In this document: in pieces, positions 34,305-44,510 of the stretch
Numbering within the stretch: the first letter of the stretch is position 1
How the letters are laid out: the number at the start of each line of letters is the position of its first letter
DNA from: Vandiemenella viatica
Lineage: Eukaryota > Arthropoda > Insecta > Orthoptera > Morabidae
DNA: 64,000 nt
Assembly: GCA_031002005.1 (NCBI GenBank)
Contig: CM061918.1
Span: forward strand, 63,894,531 to 63,958,530
Direction of reading: 5' to 3'
The notes under the pieces: generated by a model
What the model saw: the letters and a program-made list of their open reading frames with translations, nothing else
Databases searched by the model: none
Told to the model about the DNA's origin: nothing
Translations under genes and position numbers: made by a program

Positions 34305-35600
34305 AAGCTTAATTTAATAGCGATGGAGCGTTCTGGTTACAATTTCACTGCACACTAATTTTGCCCCCTTTATTTTCCCCACCTACTTTTGCCCTCTACT
34401 AATTTAAACTTTAAATTCTTTCTGCGTTTTTGTTAAAGTGTTCATCTCTTGATAAATTATTTCAGTCCCTGACTTCCTTACATACGAAAGAAAATTATGC
34501 TTGAAACCAAGCGCCAGATTGTGCTCATGGTAATTCTTTTCCCTTCCATGATATACTCTTAATTCTTCCACCAACATCTTTCCATGCATCACAGATATAC
34601 GCCTTGTACACTCCCAGCACTCTCTTCACCCTCTCTGTCTTTCAGCAAATCACTGCTCCTTTACCATATCAGTTTTTGATTGTGTTCTGCGATAATTTCG
34701 GGTGAAAAATCTAGCAGCCCATCTCTGTATGTCCTGCAACTTGATTTAAATGAATTAATTAGTCCAAGAAGAAACACTTTCAAGTTTGTTTATTTTTCCC
34801 CAAAGACATCGCACTTCATACAAAGATACTATGTACAAATGTAAACAAATGCTCCATCGATTATAACATGCAACACCTTCAAAACTAAGCTTTTCAAAAC
34901 TAAAACTCAACTAACTAACTCACCAATCGCTTATACAGGTGTCACAGAAAAGTCCAGAATAATTTAAAGACTTCCGACCGACGTTTCCCGAATTCTAAAA
35001 ATACTAAAACAATTAAAATCACATTAAAACAATCAGAATGAATTAAAAATCATTCAAATTTATTACGAAACGCACATAAATGAAAATTAAAGATATTTAC
35101 ACACACAATTATCTACATAAACTCGTACAAACCGTCGCAAATTTTCCTCTAAACATTGTAGCTCATATCAATACCTAGAATTACAAACTTTTAATCAATG
35201 TTTCGTGTATAATACTGTTTTTGAACATACTGAATAGTATTTACACAGTTTCTTTCCATAAAACAATGTTTATTTACACAAAATCACAGTTAATTACAAG
35301 AAAATATACAAAACCATATTTACTGAACTCCAAGCTTGCTACAAATAATTCTTAAAATTTTATTCTGACGGCCGTTATAAACATTTGTATTTGATATCCA
35401 AAATGTGGGTCCCATATTACACCATCCTATTCAAGCAATAGTCTGATTAAAAATTTCTAAACAAATTCTCCACATTCCTTCATCACTCTCTCAAACAAAT
35501 GAAGGAATTTGAAACCTTTTCCTTCTACCTTTCAAGTTGAGTTTATTTCCAAATGTTACGTCAAGGCATTTACATTTCAAGTCTTCAGTAATTCCTTCCC
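34305..35600 (-). mobile_element. CR1-like LINE, interrupted by a 0.64-kb insertion
   Basis: 34305-34741 is the 3' end on the minus strand (C-terminal frame 34404-34592: YHEHNLALGFKHN, IIYQEMN, KTQKEFKV). The upstream part resumes at about 35379 (TATTTGATATCCAAAATGTG, aligning with 14215 in the other copy). Between them lies AT-rich DNA that the sister copy lacks. Confidence 0.75.
34742..35378. mobile_element. Unassigned 0.64-kb insertion inside a LINE
   Basis: Sequence absent from the equivalent point of the LINE copy at 13770-14672. It is AT-rich, without an open frame, obvious terminal repeats or a clear target duplication. Could be a MITE remnant or a non-homologous fill. Confidence 0.5.
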
Positions 35601-36335
35601 CACCCTAAATATCAGCCAGTGAAAGAGTTTAAACTGAAAGTTCCTGGAAAACTGTGAAGGAAAACCTCCAGCAAGCCATAAGTGTCACCGAAATTAGTAA
35701 AAACAATGTAGTAGATATGCCAGTTCCTAAATATTATGCAGCTTAAGACTATGCAATAAACAGCTTCTACTTGTCATTATTGGTAGATGTAATTTATCCC
35801 CTCCTAATTGTGAAAAATTAAATTCACAACCAAGATGCCTTTTTTTTTAAAAGCTTTTCTGATAAAAATTACGACTTTCATTTATTTCATCTGCTTCTAA
35901 AACAAAAGTTAAGAATTCTCAGTTTCTTTTCTTTTTCACCTCCGTAGCTGCACTATTTGTTTTATTAGTTATTTCCCTGCGTTGAGGCTCATTGTGGTCG
36001 AGAATGTTAGAATATAGAGATGAGGGAAGGAAACTAGAGTTGGGTTAATTTATGGAACATTGAGTGATTAGGAAAACCTGGACATCCGCGCCGAATTTCG
36101 AAACCGGATTTTAACAAATGGAAATTCAGGATGTTTCAAATCGATAGCAGTTTCCTTAAAATAGATCTAGAGAAGGAATTATCCAACCTGGCGGTGAACA
36201 TTCATTCATAATCGAGATTCATCGATCATAAACAATTAGATATTGGCGGTTAGAAACTGATAAAGTGAAATCTCAAATAGAGATTGTACATTAAATGTTG
36301 TTACAATTTTATTGGATCGACAAAATGACATGAAA
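35601..36335. other. hh intron 1, unassigned
   Basis: AT-rich; nothing recognised between the LINE and the family 2 MITE. Confidence 0.5.
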
Positions 36336-36628
36336 CTTCCTCCCCCCCTCCCCCCCCCACGTAGCCCGACGTGGCTTTTTTTTGTCTATACCTCCCCCTC
36401 CCCCCACGTAGAACATAGCTTTTTTCCTTATTGATTCCAGAAGACATTTTGTATTGTTTTTCTCTTGTCAGATTATCGTAAATTACACACGGAGATAATT
36501 AAATTTCGGAAATAAATATTCAGATGTTGTTGCGTGTTCTGAACCTCATTTTAACTGTGACAAATAATATGAATAAAAAGCTACGTGCCCAAGCTCGAAA
36601 CACCCCCACGTAGTTTATGGATGCTCCC
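36336..36628 (+). mobile_element. PIF/Harbinger-like MITE, family 2, left-truncated
   Basis: The right end CACGTAGTTTATGGATGC then TCCC|TAA. The interior contains CACGTAGCCCGACGTGG and the block TTGTCAGATTATCGTAAA, TAATTAAATTTCGGAAATAA and CTGTGACAAATAATATGAAT shared by all family 2 copies. Confidence 0.75.
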
Positions 36629-37289
36629 TAAGTATACGAAATACGTGAAATTTGCCTCTAAGAGTGTATATAAGGAGGAGAAATTTTTCAGTTGTGATTA
36701 CCAGGTCTCTTGTTCATTTCTGCGAAAGTTTTATTCTGTATGTGTGTAGAGGCCGGGATTTAACGTAAAATAGGCTTACTGGTTGCTTAGGCGAATGCGA
36801 CAAAGGCCAACTGAACGTTTGCCTTTGCACGTATTGAGAGCTATGAGTACTGAATCAAGCCCATGGGTTAACCAAACAAGGGAGATAATTTGTGTGGACA
36901 AACCAAGGAAGCGTCAAGGTCATTGAAGACGACCCCTAACCTTGAGTTGCGGTTGCTTTTGAGGACATCAACACGAGTGTAGTAGGAGGATTAAACCACT
37001 TGTTGATCCGGCATCTTCTAGTCTTTAGTGACACCTGCTAAAACTTATCTTGCAAAGTGTGTGACTAAGTTTACCGTTTAATTTTTTCATCACAGTCTAT
37101 TAATAAGTTAAATATTTTGCGGACCAACGCTTTGTACTATTATCCTGAACTATAGTAGCGTATTTACGTTACAACCATTATGATTTCATTTACGCGCATA
37201 TTCGTGTTTGTGACGCAATTTAGTTCTATTTGTTACAAATTTTTTGAAGCTTGTTAAAAAGGTTAAAATGGAGCAATTTTTACTAAAAT
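36629..37289. other. hh intron 1, unassigned
   Basis: Nothing recognised; GC-balanced start fading to AT-rich. Confidence 0.5.
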
Positions 37290-37416
37290 ATCAACGGTTA
37301 GCGTTCTCGCCTCGCATTCGGGAGGACGCGGGTTTGAATCCCCGTCCGGGCATCCAGATTTGGGTTTTCCATGGTTTCCCCAGATCACTCTAGGAAAATG
37401 CCGGGATGCTTCCTTA

Positions 37417-37475
<59 letters not shown>

Positions 37476-37491
37476 AAAAAAAAAAAAAAAT
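37290..37491 (+). mobile_element. tRNA-derived SINE with very long poly(A)
   Basis: AACGGTTAGCGTTCTCGCC, GGAGGACGCGGGTTTGAATC, CCCGTCCGGGCATCC, TTTTCCATGGTTTCCCC, GCCGGGATGCTTCCTTAC, then about 75 bases of nearly pure A (37417-37491, one TT break) in place of the usual body end and tail. The long uninterrupted A run suggests recent insertion. Confidence 0.88.
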
Positions 37492-37612
37492 TCGGCTACC
37501 TTATGCATGAAAGTAATTTAGTTTATCCCTTGCACGCACTGCTCTTAATTCTTTTTCCAATATTGATTCAGGCTCCATTGACAGTGTATGCCTTATTCAC
37601 TCCCACTCGCTT

Positions 37613-38045
37613 GTAAGGGAGGTGAAATAAGGGGGGGGGGGGGAGAGTCTGGCGAAATCTCACGAAACCTCACCAAAAGGGTGGGGGGGGGTCAACGGAA
37701 ATCTCACGTGAAGTTTCCGAAATTTTTTAGAACTGTAGAGCTAAAAAAAAAAGGTCTACAAATGACACGAAAGTCGATTTTAGGGGGGGTATTTTGGTCC
37801 AAAAAACCGACCTTAGAGGGGGGGAGGGGTTTAACCGCCTTTCGGAGCAGGAGACCTAAAAAAAGAGTATAACAAGGTTACAAAAAGTTGCGAGGCCGAT
37901 TGGTAGGGGGAGGGGGTCTGAGGCTAAATCTCACGTCATTTTACAGGGAGGGGGGTGTCCAACGTAATCTCACGAAGTCTCACCAGAGGAGGGGTGGGGG
38001 GGGGGGGTTCGGGAAAACACCTCACGTAATTAATGTCCGCCCCCT
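37613..38045 (+). mobile_element. PIF/Harbinger-like MITE, family 1
   Basis: Left TAA|GGGAGGTGAAATAAGG (about 19 bases of the inverted repeat are deleted), right CACCTCACGTAATTAATG...CCCCC|TAA. The TAA duplication fits PIF/Harbinger. Internal G runs alternate with AATCTCACG-type motifs and an A-rich stretch. Confidence 0.75.
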
Positions 38046-38334
38046 AATAACTCCAAACGGGCTCTATTATCATGTCTATTTCATACCTTAATTTTTCCAG
38101 GCAAATGTAGCTGTCCTCTTGTCTAACCCCCAAGCCCCTGCGTGTATTTGGGTCACATACTACACCACTATAATCAAGGAAATGTCTGACCTAGGTTCCC
38201 TCATATCCCTGGTGCATCCCCTGATCTCGACTTTTAAGCCGTGTATGCCCTGCCTGTTTGTTTACCCCGGTGTACAGTTATTAATCTGATTTGGATTGTG
38301 AGTGTGTGTGTGTGTGGTACCACGGACCGTCTCT

Positions 38335-38575
38335 CCTCTCCTCTTTTTTCCTCTCCGCAGAGCAACGCCGCTGTGGGTGATTTAGGCGCCATTACAACCG
38401 ACCGGTTATCGCGCCTGAATAAATCGACCCGAGCTCCGTCTATCGAACGCCGCCATCGACAAATCGATTTTAATTGGAGAGCCGTTCCGAGTACCACACA
38501 CTGCCACTGGGTGGTTAATGCGAGCAACAAAAATCGAGGCTCGCCCACGCTTGCCGGGTAATTGCAAAGTTAATT
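38335..38575. promoter_or_regulatory. Repeat-free island in hh intron 1; candidate enhancer
   Basis: Contains TTTTAATTGGAGAG (homeodomain Q50-type TAATTG site), TGGGTGGTT at 38508-38516 (one base from the Gli/Ci consensus) and AATCGATTTTAATTGG, amid GC-rich unique DNA. A polypyrimidine tract and CTCTCCGCAG|AGC at about 38335-38360 resemble a splice acceptor, so an alternative exon is possible; the open frame 38241-38561 has no known domain. Confidence 0.35.
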
Positions 38576-38749
38576 AAAAAAAAGTGGATTCGATCCCTTG
38601 TTCCACAGGAAAGTATTAGCGGTGGGCGTTTTTTTTTTTTTTTTTTTGTTTCGTCCTGCTTCTGTGGAAATCGGCTTGCGATGCCAACACATTGACGAAC
38701 ATGGACTCTGCAGAATGCTTAATGCGCCAGCCAGTAATGTGGACTGTTA

Positions 38750-39464
38750 TACGGAATAAATCTACATCTACATCCATACTCTGGAAATCACAAAAATTGT
38801 GGGCGGCAGAGGGTGCTAAGCATCAATCCTAAACCCACGCATGCCAATCCCGAATAGCACGAGGAAAGTAGGAAAACATGAAAGCATCAGTACGGCATCT
38901 TATTTCTGGAATCTTATCCCTCCGGTCATTGCGACCTAAATAGGTTGGCGGAAGAAGTATTTCATTGCACTCGTAATTTAAAGATTTTCGCATATTCTCC
39001 AATAAATTCAAACGCAAACAACGTCGTCTGTCTTCCAAACTATCCCAGCCGAATCTATGTATCAATTCTGTGACGCTTTCATAAAGGCTGTAACAACAAG
39101 TCACGAATCGAGCGGCTCTCCTCTGCACCCTCTCCACTGAGTCAATCAGAACCTTGCGATACGGATCCCAAACACCACAACAGTAATCCAGATGCGGGCG
39201 CACTAGTGTTTTATACCATATCTCCTTTGTATGAGCATTAGAATTCATTAAAATACGGCCTATGAATCGTAATTTAGAATTAGCTTTGCCTACGACGGAA
39301 GCTATTTGCAAATCCCATTTAATGTTGCTTTGTACTATCACCCCCAGATACTTCAGGGAATCAACCGTGTCAACAGTTGAATTGTTTATTTTGTACTCGT
39401 GAGTAAACTGATTCTTTTTGTTACTTATTCGCATTGCCTTACACTTTTTTGCAATTAAGTGCAA
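38750..39464 (-). mobile_element. CR1-clade LINE, RT C-terminal region, open
   Basis: A second, better preserved LINE family. An open frame of about 210 codons ends at 38829: KKCKAMRIS, SLKYLGVIVQSNIKWDLQI, KTLVRPHLDYCCGVWDPY, VERVQRRAARFVT, FGWDSLEDRRR, CRTDAFMFSYFPRAIRDW. This is the thumb/C-terminal part of CR1-type reverse transcriptases. The 3' end carries a GATGTA-type microsatellite (38761-38776 on the + strand: TCTACATCTACATCC). It is 5'-truncated near 39464. The long open frame suggests a younger insertion than the other LINEs here. Confidence 0.88.
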
Positions 39465-40505
39465 TTAATACATCGATTGGGATCTGGAGTTCATAGCAGA
39501 TTCCTAGGTTGGTCTATAGCTGCAATATGCATCGCACCAGTTAAGAAAAATTCTATTTGGGGAACATTGCTTTCAAAAGAGCATGAGGAGAAAGTGATGT
39601 CAGAATTATGCAAAACTTCTTTGAAGGTGGGTTACTACTCGTATATATAATTTCTTCGAAAGTCAATGGGATACACTCTACGACAAGACATCAAATACAG
39701 TGTTCGTAATTTGGAACGAGGTTCCTGAATACATGCATAATAAGCGTAAGTTTCTTTTCCAGACTTTATCGTTGTTCCTGAATGGATGACTAATATGATT
39801 ATCTCGACACCTCGGTGGTCCAAGGAAGGGAGAGGGTATAAAGCTGGTGCAGCCACATTCAGCCCTATTCTGCCGAAAGACACTAGGGACCAACAAGTTT
39901 AACATCTCCATCCGACGGACGATTTACCATCAAGTGGTGTGTACCCTCACTTCATATACTCTTCGAACAAGTTTGGTGTACACCACCCTGCCGACCAAGT
40001 CAGGATGATGTATATTCCGTCTGATCCCGTGTCATCACCACTGTGCCAGAAACACCTGAGCTAACGGGGATGGCACGAGTTAAATAGATTATGCTTAATT
40101 TGTTCCGGTTCTCTTGTGAGATTATGAAAGGTACTCCGTGGGATGAGTCTGGTTGTTCAAGTTGGTTTTAGACTCTTCTAATTTCTTCCCCTGTCTGTAT
40201 CCCGTGTTATTATTGGCTTGTCAAGCCATCCTCTCAATAACTTGGCTTCTTTACTTTCAGAGTTGTCCATTCTGCGATTAATTTGTAACATACAACTCCC
40301 GGTCTCCTCATGATATCTCTCGTCCACTTCCAATTCAATAACTTCACCACAAAAAAAAAAATCTTCTAAGTTGTTCTGAATCGGTCTTTACCAATCTCTT
40401 TAGTGTACCTTTTCCCATCGTTCTTTATGATATCGTTTTCTTCTTCTTTGATCATCAACGAATACACGCTGTGGAATGCCAGTACTAAAAATTCTTTCTT
40501 TCCTA
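39465..40505. other. hh intron 1, unassigned
   Basis: No repeat named. A frame at 39635-39911 (minus) is short and domainless. The part next to 39464 may be pre-insertion target DNA of the CR1-clade LINE. Confidence 0.4.
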
Positions 40506-40885
40506 AGAGAACGTCCATAAACTAGGTGACTGGGTCTAGAAAGGGGGGGAGGGGTTGGCTGAAAAGCTACGCTGGTCTCATTGCGGGAAGGGTGGAAGGG
40601 GGGAGGGGGTTCTGAGCAAGGCCACGTAGCTTTTCATTATATTATTTGTCACAGTTAAAATGAGGTACGGAATACACAACAGCATGTGAATATTTATATC
40701 CGTCATTTAATCATCTCCATATTTAATTTACGATAGTGTGATAGGAGATAACAGTACAAAACGTCTTCTGGAATTAACGGGGGGGGGGGGGGGAAGCAAC
40801 GTGCTAAATTGTGGAGGGGGTAGATGCGAAAGTCACGTTGGGCTACGTGGGGAGGGAGGCCAAAGTAGTTTATGGACGTTCCCTA
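40506..40885 (-). mobile_element. PIF/Harbinger-like MITE, family 2, complete
   Basis: Left GAACGTCCATAAACTAGG, right AGTAGTTTATGGACGTTCCC; the internal block lies in reverse orientation to the other copies (ATTATTTGTCACAGTTAAAA). TAA precedes the left end and TAT follows the right. A small frame at 40738-41028 crosses it and is not a gene. Confidence 0.75.
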
Positions 40886-41119
40886 TGTTCCATGGTAAGA
40901 AATGTAGAGAAGAATCGATTCTGAGATCAAAGGACCTCCTGAACCTGTATGTAAGTTACGCTCCTCGTAACCGAGATAGCTGGAGTGCAGTATCTGTGGC
41001 TAATGCTCTACTAGAGTTTAAAATTTAAATATGGAGAGATCAATGATCAAACCCAGTACTACCTCAGTAGCAGTCCTGGCTCAGTAGTTTGTGGGTTTGT
41101 GAAGATATATTTGCCTTTA

Positions 41120-41335
41120 TTTGATGGGTGAGCTGTAACGCTCTGGCCTTGCATTGGCTGGCTCGAATCGGCCATCCAGTTTTGGTGTTTTCATGGTTTT
41201 GCTGAAATCACACCAGGCGAATGCGGGGATGGTTCCTTCAGAAAAAGCCCATGGCTCAATTCCTTCCAGTTCCTTGCCCCAAGTCCTTCCAGCCTCTAAT
41301 GACCTCGACGTCAACGAGACATAAAGCCAGAAAAA
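41120..41335 (+). mobile_element. tRNA-derived SINE, internal head deletion
   Basis: TGATGGGTGAGCTGTAACGC, CTGGCCTTGCATTGG; box B is shortened. The body TTTTCATGGTTTTGCTG, GGCGAATGCGGGGATGG, CTCTAATGACCTCGACGTC and ATAAAGCCAGAAAAA is intact. Confidence 0.85.
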
Positions 41336-41639
41336 ATCAAGATAGCTAAAGTGTAGTAAAAGCGATTCCCACTCTACGATTGTAAAAAAAAATTAAATAT
41401 GATTGGAAAGACCATGGATCGAACCCAGGACTGTAACAGTAGCAGACCTGGTGGGTATGTGAAGATAAATTTACTGAAATACAGCAAGAGAGAGATGGAG
41501 GATAGTGTCATGACTTGTGACAGCCTGGCGACTAAAGGAAGCTGTAGCCACATCATTTAATTATCCGTAATAGGGGCAGGTAGGTGCCGATAACAAATGC
41601 GTGAGCCGCGAGGTTTGTTTTGACACGACGGATGTATTA

Positions 41640-41865
41640 ACATAAAACACGGTCCACTAGAGTGAGACGTGTTAATCTGCTGTCGGGGAGATGTAAAGTG
41701 AGAGGCGCCGTGGATAATGAAACTCGCGGCTGTCAGCTTGATTTATCGGTCGCAGCTCATCGACGTATCGACTGTGGGTATCGACTCTTGAGCGACACCT
41801 GTACCATTGCGGGGCGCGGCCCCTTATAAAACGCCTTCAGTTCGTATACGGCACCAAAGACTGGA
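41640..41865. promoter_or_regulatory. Repeat-free GC-rich island in hh intron 1
   Basis: GAGAGGCGCCGTGGATAATG, GGCTGTCAGCTTGATTTATC, GTATCGACTGTGGGTATCG and, at its right edge, GGGGCGCGGCCCCTTATAAA with TATAAAA at 41825-41831. Looks like a regulatory module or a cryptic promoter; no coding support. Confidence 0.3.
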
Positions 41866-42237
41866 TTTACATACAAAGGGCGGAGGAGATCGTTTCAGAA
41901 ATTAGATGCCGGAAGTTGATGGCGGAGATCAATGGGCGTAGTTTACTCGAAGGCTTGTTAGCTCAATGGAGACAACCACGTTAGAAGATGTCAAGTGAGT
42001 TACGATCCGCTAAGTACTTCACCACACAACTCTGAATACACGCGAGGTACGATCATTCACAGAAGACACTAATACGTGGGGACACTTTCACACTGACGAA
42101 GGCAACAGAAAAACACTACGGTTAAAAATGTTCCGTGTGGTTGTGCTGAAGGGTTGACACCAGTACACTGGTACGGCACCATACTATGTAATTTTATTTC
42201 TAGATGGTTCCTGTTGCGACACAGTAATGGCATCCAA

Positions 42238-42412
42238 AGCCTGGTGGGCGAGTTCGGGCCTCGCATTTTCGGAGGACGTGGGTTGAAATCCAATCCCGGG
42301 CATCCAGATTTCAGTATTAAATCATTCCAGGCGAATGCAGGGTTAGTTCTTTCAAAATGTCTTGGTCGACTTTTTCCCTATCTTGCACCCGGTCCTAATC
42401 TATTTAAATTTG
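42238..42412 (+). mobile_element. tRNA-derived SINE, 3'-truncated
   Basis: GCCTGGTGGGCGAGTTCGGG, CTCGCATTTTCGGAGGACG, GGGTTGAAATCC, GGGCATCCAGATTTCAG, AATCATTCCAGGCGAATGC; lost after ATCTTGCACCCGG. Confidence 0.8.
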
Positions 42413-42759
42413 GCTACGCCGGAGCCGGTGGCCTAGTTGGAGCACCTCGATGTCATGTTGTAGTGGTTATGGCTGGCGATTTTGTCGTAGTGGCCTCATC
42501 ATTTGCCAGCTGTGGGCCTTGTTAGCGGGAATATGTAATTTACTTTAGAAGAAATTTGTTCCAAAATTACAGTACAATATTTTTTTTTTTTTTAGTTTCT
42601 AAATGTCACTCAGCATCAAACACTGAATAAATAAACCATTCCACCTATCTTTTAATGACGAGGCAAAAATAGGGAGTTAACGCCGGTGGTGGAAGAAATT
42701 TTAGTGATTCAGGATTTGGCTAGTAGGATAGGAAAGATACTTTTTCTTTACATATGGCT

Positions 42760-42985
42760 TTACGCTTCGTCGACGTCGAGGTCATTAGAGGCGGGATGGG
42801 ACTGGGGACAAGGAACGGGAAGGAATTCGGCCAGGGTCTTTTGAAGGAAGCATCCCGCCATTCGCGTGGAGTGGTATGAGGAACCATGGAAAATCAAAAT
42901 GTGGATGCCCGGTCGTGGATTCGAACCGGCGTCCTCCCGAATGCGAGACCAGAGCGTTAACCGCTCACCTATCACGCTCGGTAAA
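42760..42985 (-). mobile_element. tRNA-derived SINE, nearly intact, minus strand
   Basis: Read on the minus strand: GAGCGTGATAGGTGAGCGG, GGTCTCGCATTCGGGAGG, CCGGTTCGAATCCACGACC, GGGATGCTTCCTTC, CCCGTTCCTTGTCCCC, CTCTAATGACCTCGACGTCG and ACGAAGCGTAAAGCC. Close to consensus. It lies 0.35 kb from the + strand copy at 42238, giving an inverted SINE pair. Confidence 0.9.
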
Positions 42986-43307
42986 GATACAGTTTCACGA
43001 TTCTTAATCACCAATTCAAACTTCCCTCTGCAATGCGTTTGCGGTGAGGGCATACAACTCTGTTGATGGTGATCGACGTCCGATGTGGACGTTAAATTTG
43101 GTGGCTTTTGGCATCTTTCGGAAGAGTAGGCCTGATTGCGCCGACAGTAAGCTTCGACTGATCCGCCCTTTCTGTTACTGTTCCAGACTTTCTGGGTATA
43201 CCGCGTTGTTTATTTGATAATCCATGTTTTCGGCTGTCATTCTACAGCCTTCGTCAGAGATACTATTTATGTCGACATAGCAACGAGCGCCAAGCATCGC
43301 AGAGTAA

Positions 43308-43617
43308 GGGGGCATCCATAAATTACGTGAGGTGAAATAGGGGGGGGGGTCCGACGAAATCTCACCAGATCTCACCAAGGGGGAGGAGGGGGGGTCAACG
43401 GAAATCTCACGTGTGATTTTGCGAAAAATTTGGGGACAGTAGAGCCAAAAAAAAAGGTCTACAATTTGCGCCAAAGTCGATTTTAGGAGGGTATTTCGTC
43501 AAAAAAGTTAGGGTGTGACCTAAAAAAAAAGGGCTCAAAATGTTGCAAAGACATTGCAGGGGGGGGGGGGTTCCGAGAATCCGGGAAAAAAACACCTCAC
43601 GTAATTTATGGATGTCC
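43308..43617 (+). mobile_element. PIF/Harbinger-like MITE, family 1, complete
   Basis: Both ends are intact: GGGGGCATCC then ATAAATTACGTGAGGTG at the left, the complement at the right, with TAA on each side (43305-43307 and 43618-43620). It has inserted into the arm of a hammerhead-like palindrome (43185-43830). Internal G runs, GAAATCTCACCAGATCTCAC and no coding capacity. Confidence 0.85.
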
Positions 43618-43744
43618 CCTAACAGGTCGCTTCGTTGAAGTGTTAACAGAGCAACGAGCGTCAAGTATTGTTAGTATTTAAAAAAAAAAACAACTTCAAC
43701 GTATACAGCGACCTGTTAGGCTCGTTGCTATGTAAGGATAAATA

Positions 43745-43792
43745 GTATCTCTGACGAAGGCTGTAGAATTGCAGCCGAAAACTAGGATTATC
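43745..43792 (+). ncRNA. Hammerhead-like core motif
   Basis: CTGACGA (43751-43757), A, stem II GGCTG/CAGCC (43759-43763 with 43772-43776), GAAA (43777-43780). A two-pair stem III (AA/UU) with a six-base loop and a UUA cleavage triplet can be drawn, but I see no convincing stem I, so it may be dead or a different arrangement. The minus arm (43228-43257) has the same core with a six-pair stem II. Confidence 0.4.
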
Positions 43793-44039
43793 AAATAAAC
43801 AAATGGCATACCCCGAAAGTCGAGCAAAAGAAAAATATTTTGTTCTATAGATATTTATAGAGAGTATGGTGATTATTATTATTAATATTAATTTACATTA
43901 CTATTGTTTATTATCTTTCTATTTCCGTTGTATTTGGTGAATTTGTGTCGTAAACTTTTGCAATCAAAAGTTTACTGAAATAGGAAATATATTTCACGTT
44001 TAATATGATCCACTGTTTAACATAATGAGTAGCTGCTTG

Positions 44040-44510
44040 CATCAAACAGACGTTATATGCGCATGCGTAGAACGTTGCTGCGAATGCGCATTTCACGCAT
44101 AACGCTAACAAATTTTTCCCATGCCGTGGGCAAAAAAAGTTTCACTTTTTTGTTTAAAAAATACAACGACAAGCATCAAATGTTTCTTACGGTATACATC
44201 GTATACTTCAAAGCGAAAGTCACGTTGTGAATGTGAAATGCCGATCATCGCGGATCTCCCACGACTGAGGAACATCCAGAGAGGAGATGCCGATAGGTGG
44301 GCCCGATGTGCCGTGCAAGGCTTTGAAGTTGGGCCGCCAGGACCCGTCGTTAAGATAATGGAGCTACGTGAGCAGTCGGCTATATGCACTCCCGCTTCCG
44401 AGAAACGATTTTTCGCCGCCATTTTATCTGACGCGAATCGCTGCCATATTACTCTCTGATTGGCTGCACACTCGAGGTCGACCGCCAAATTGCAATCCCC
44501 TAAAATGGGA
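44040..44510 (-). promoter_or_regulatory. Promoter-like cluster inside hh intron 1
   Basis: A compact GC-richer island with an NRF-1-type site TGCGCATGCG (44058-44067), a GCCGCCATTTTATC YY1-type site near 44415-44430, and CTGATTGGCTG, an inverted CCAAT box near 44455-44466. On the minus strand the order is CCAAT, then ATGGCGGC, as in housekeeping promoters. Frames on both strands (44105-44488 minus, 44121-44459 plus) lack domains. Either an unknown promoter or the promoter end of a mobile element. Confidence 0.35.

Larger units (their letters stand above)
43185..43830. mobile_element. Second palindromic element with hammerhead-like core, split
   Basis: Arms at 43185-43300 (minus) and about 43725-43830 (plus) share TATTTGATAATCC, TTCGGCTG, CTACAGCCTTCGTCAGAG, ATACTATTTAT and CATAGCAACGAGC. 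Each arm contains CTGACGA, an extra A, a GGCTG/CAGCC stem and GAAAAC. The space between the arms is enlarged by the PIF-like MITE at 43308-43617. A further partial inverted repeat (CAGGTCGC ... GCGACCTG, and GCAACGAGCGTCAAGTATTG) fills 43621-43725. No RT is present. Confidence 0.65.

Noticed and set aside
37263..37616. Frames with polyphenylalanine or polylysine
   Set aside because: Translation of the SINE poly(A) run.
38241..38561. 106-codon + frame over the candidate enhancer
   Set aside because: No domain, and an open frame also exists on the opposite strand. A splice-like acceptor inside is noted as a finding, but there is no coding support.
44105..44488. 127-codon minus frame and 112-codon plus frame over the promoter-like island
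   Set aside because: They overlap each other on opposite strands and show no motif.
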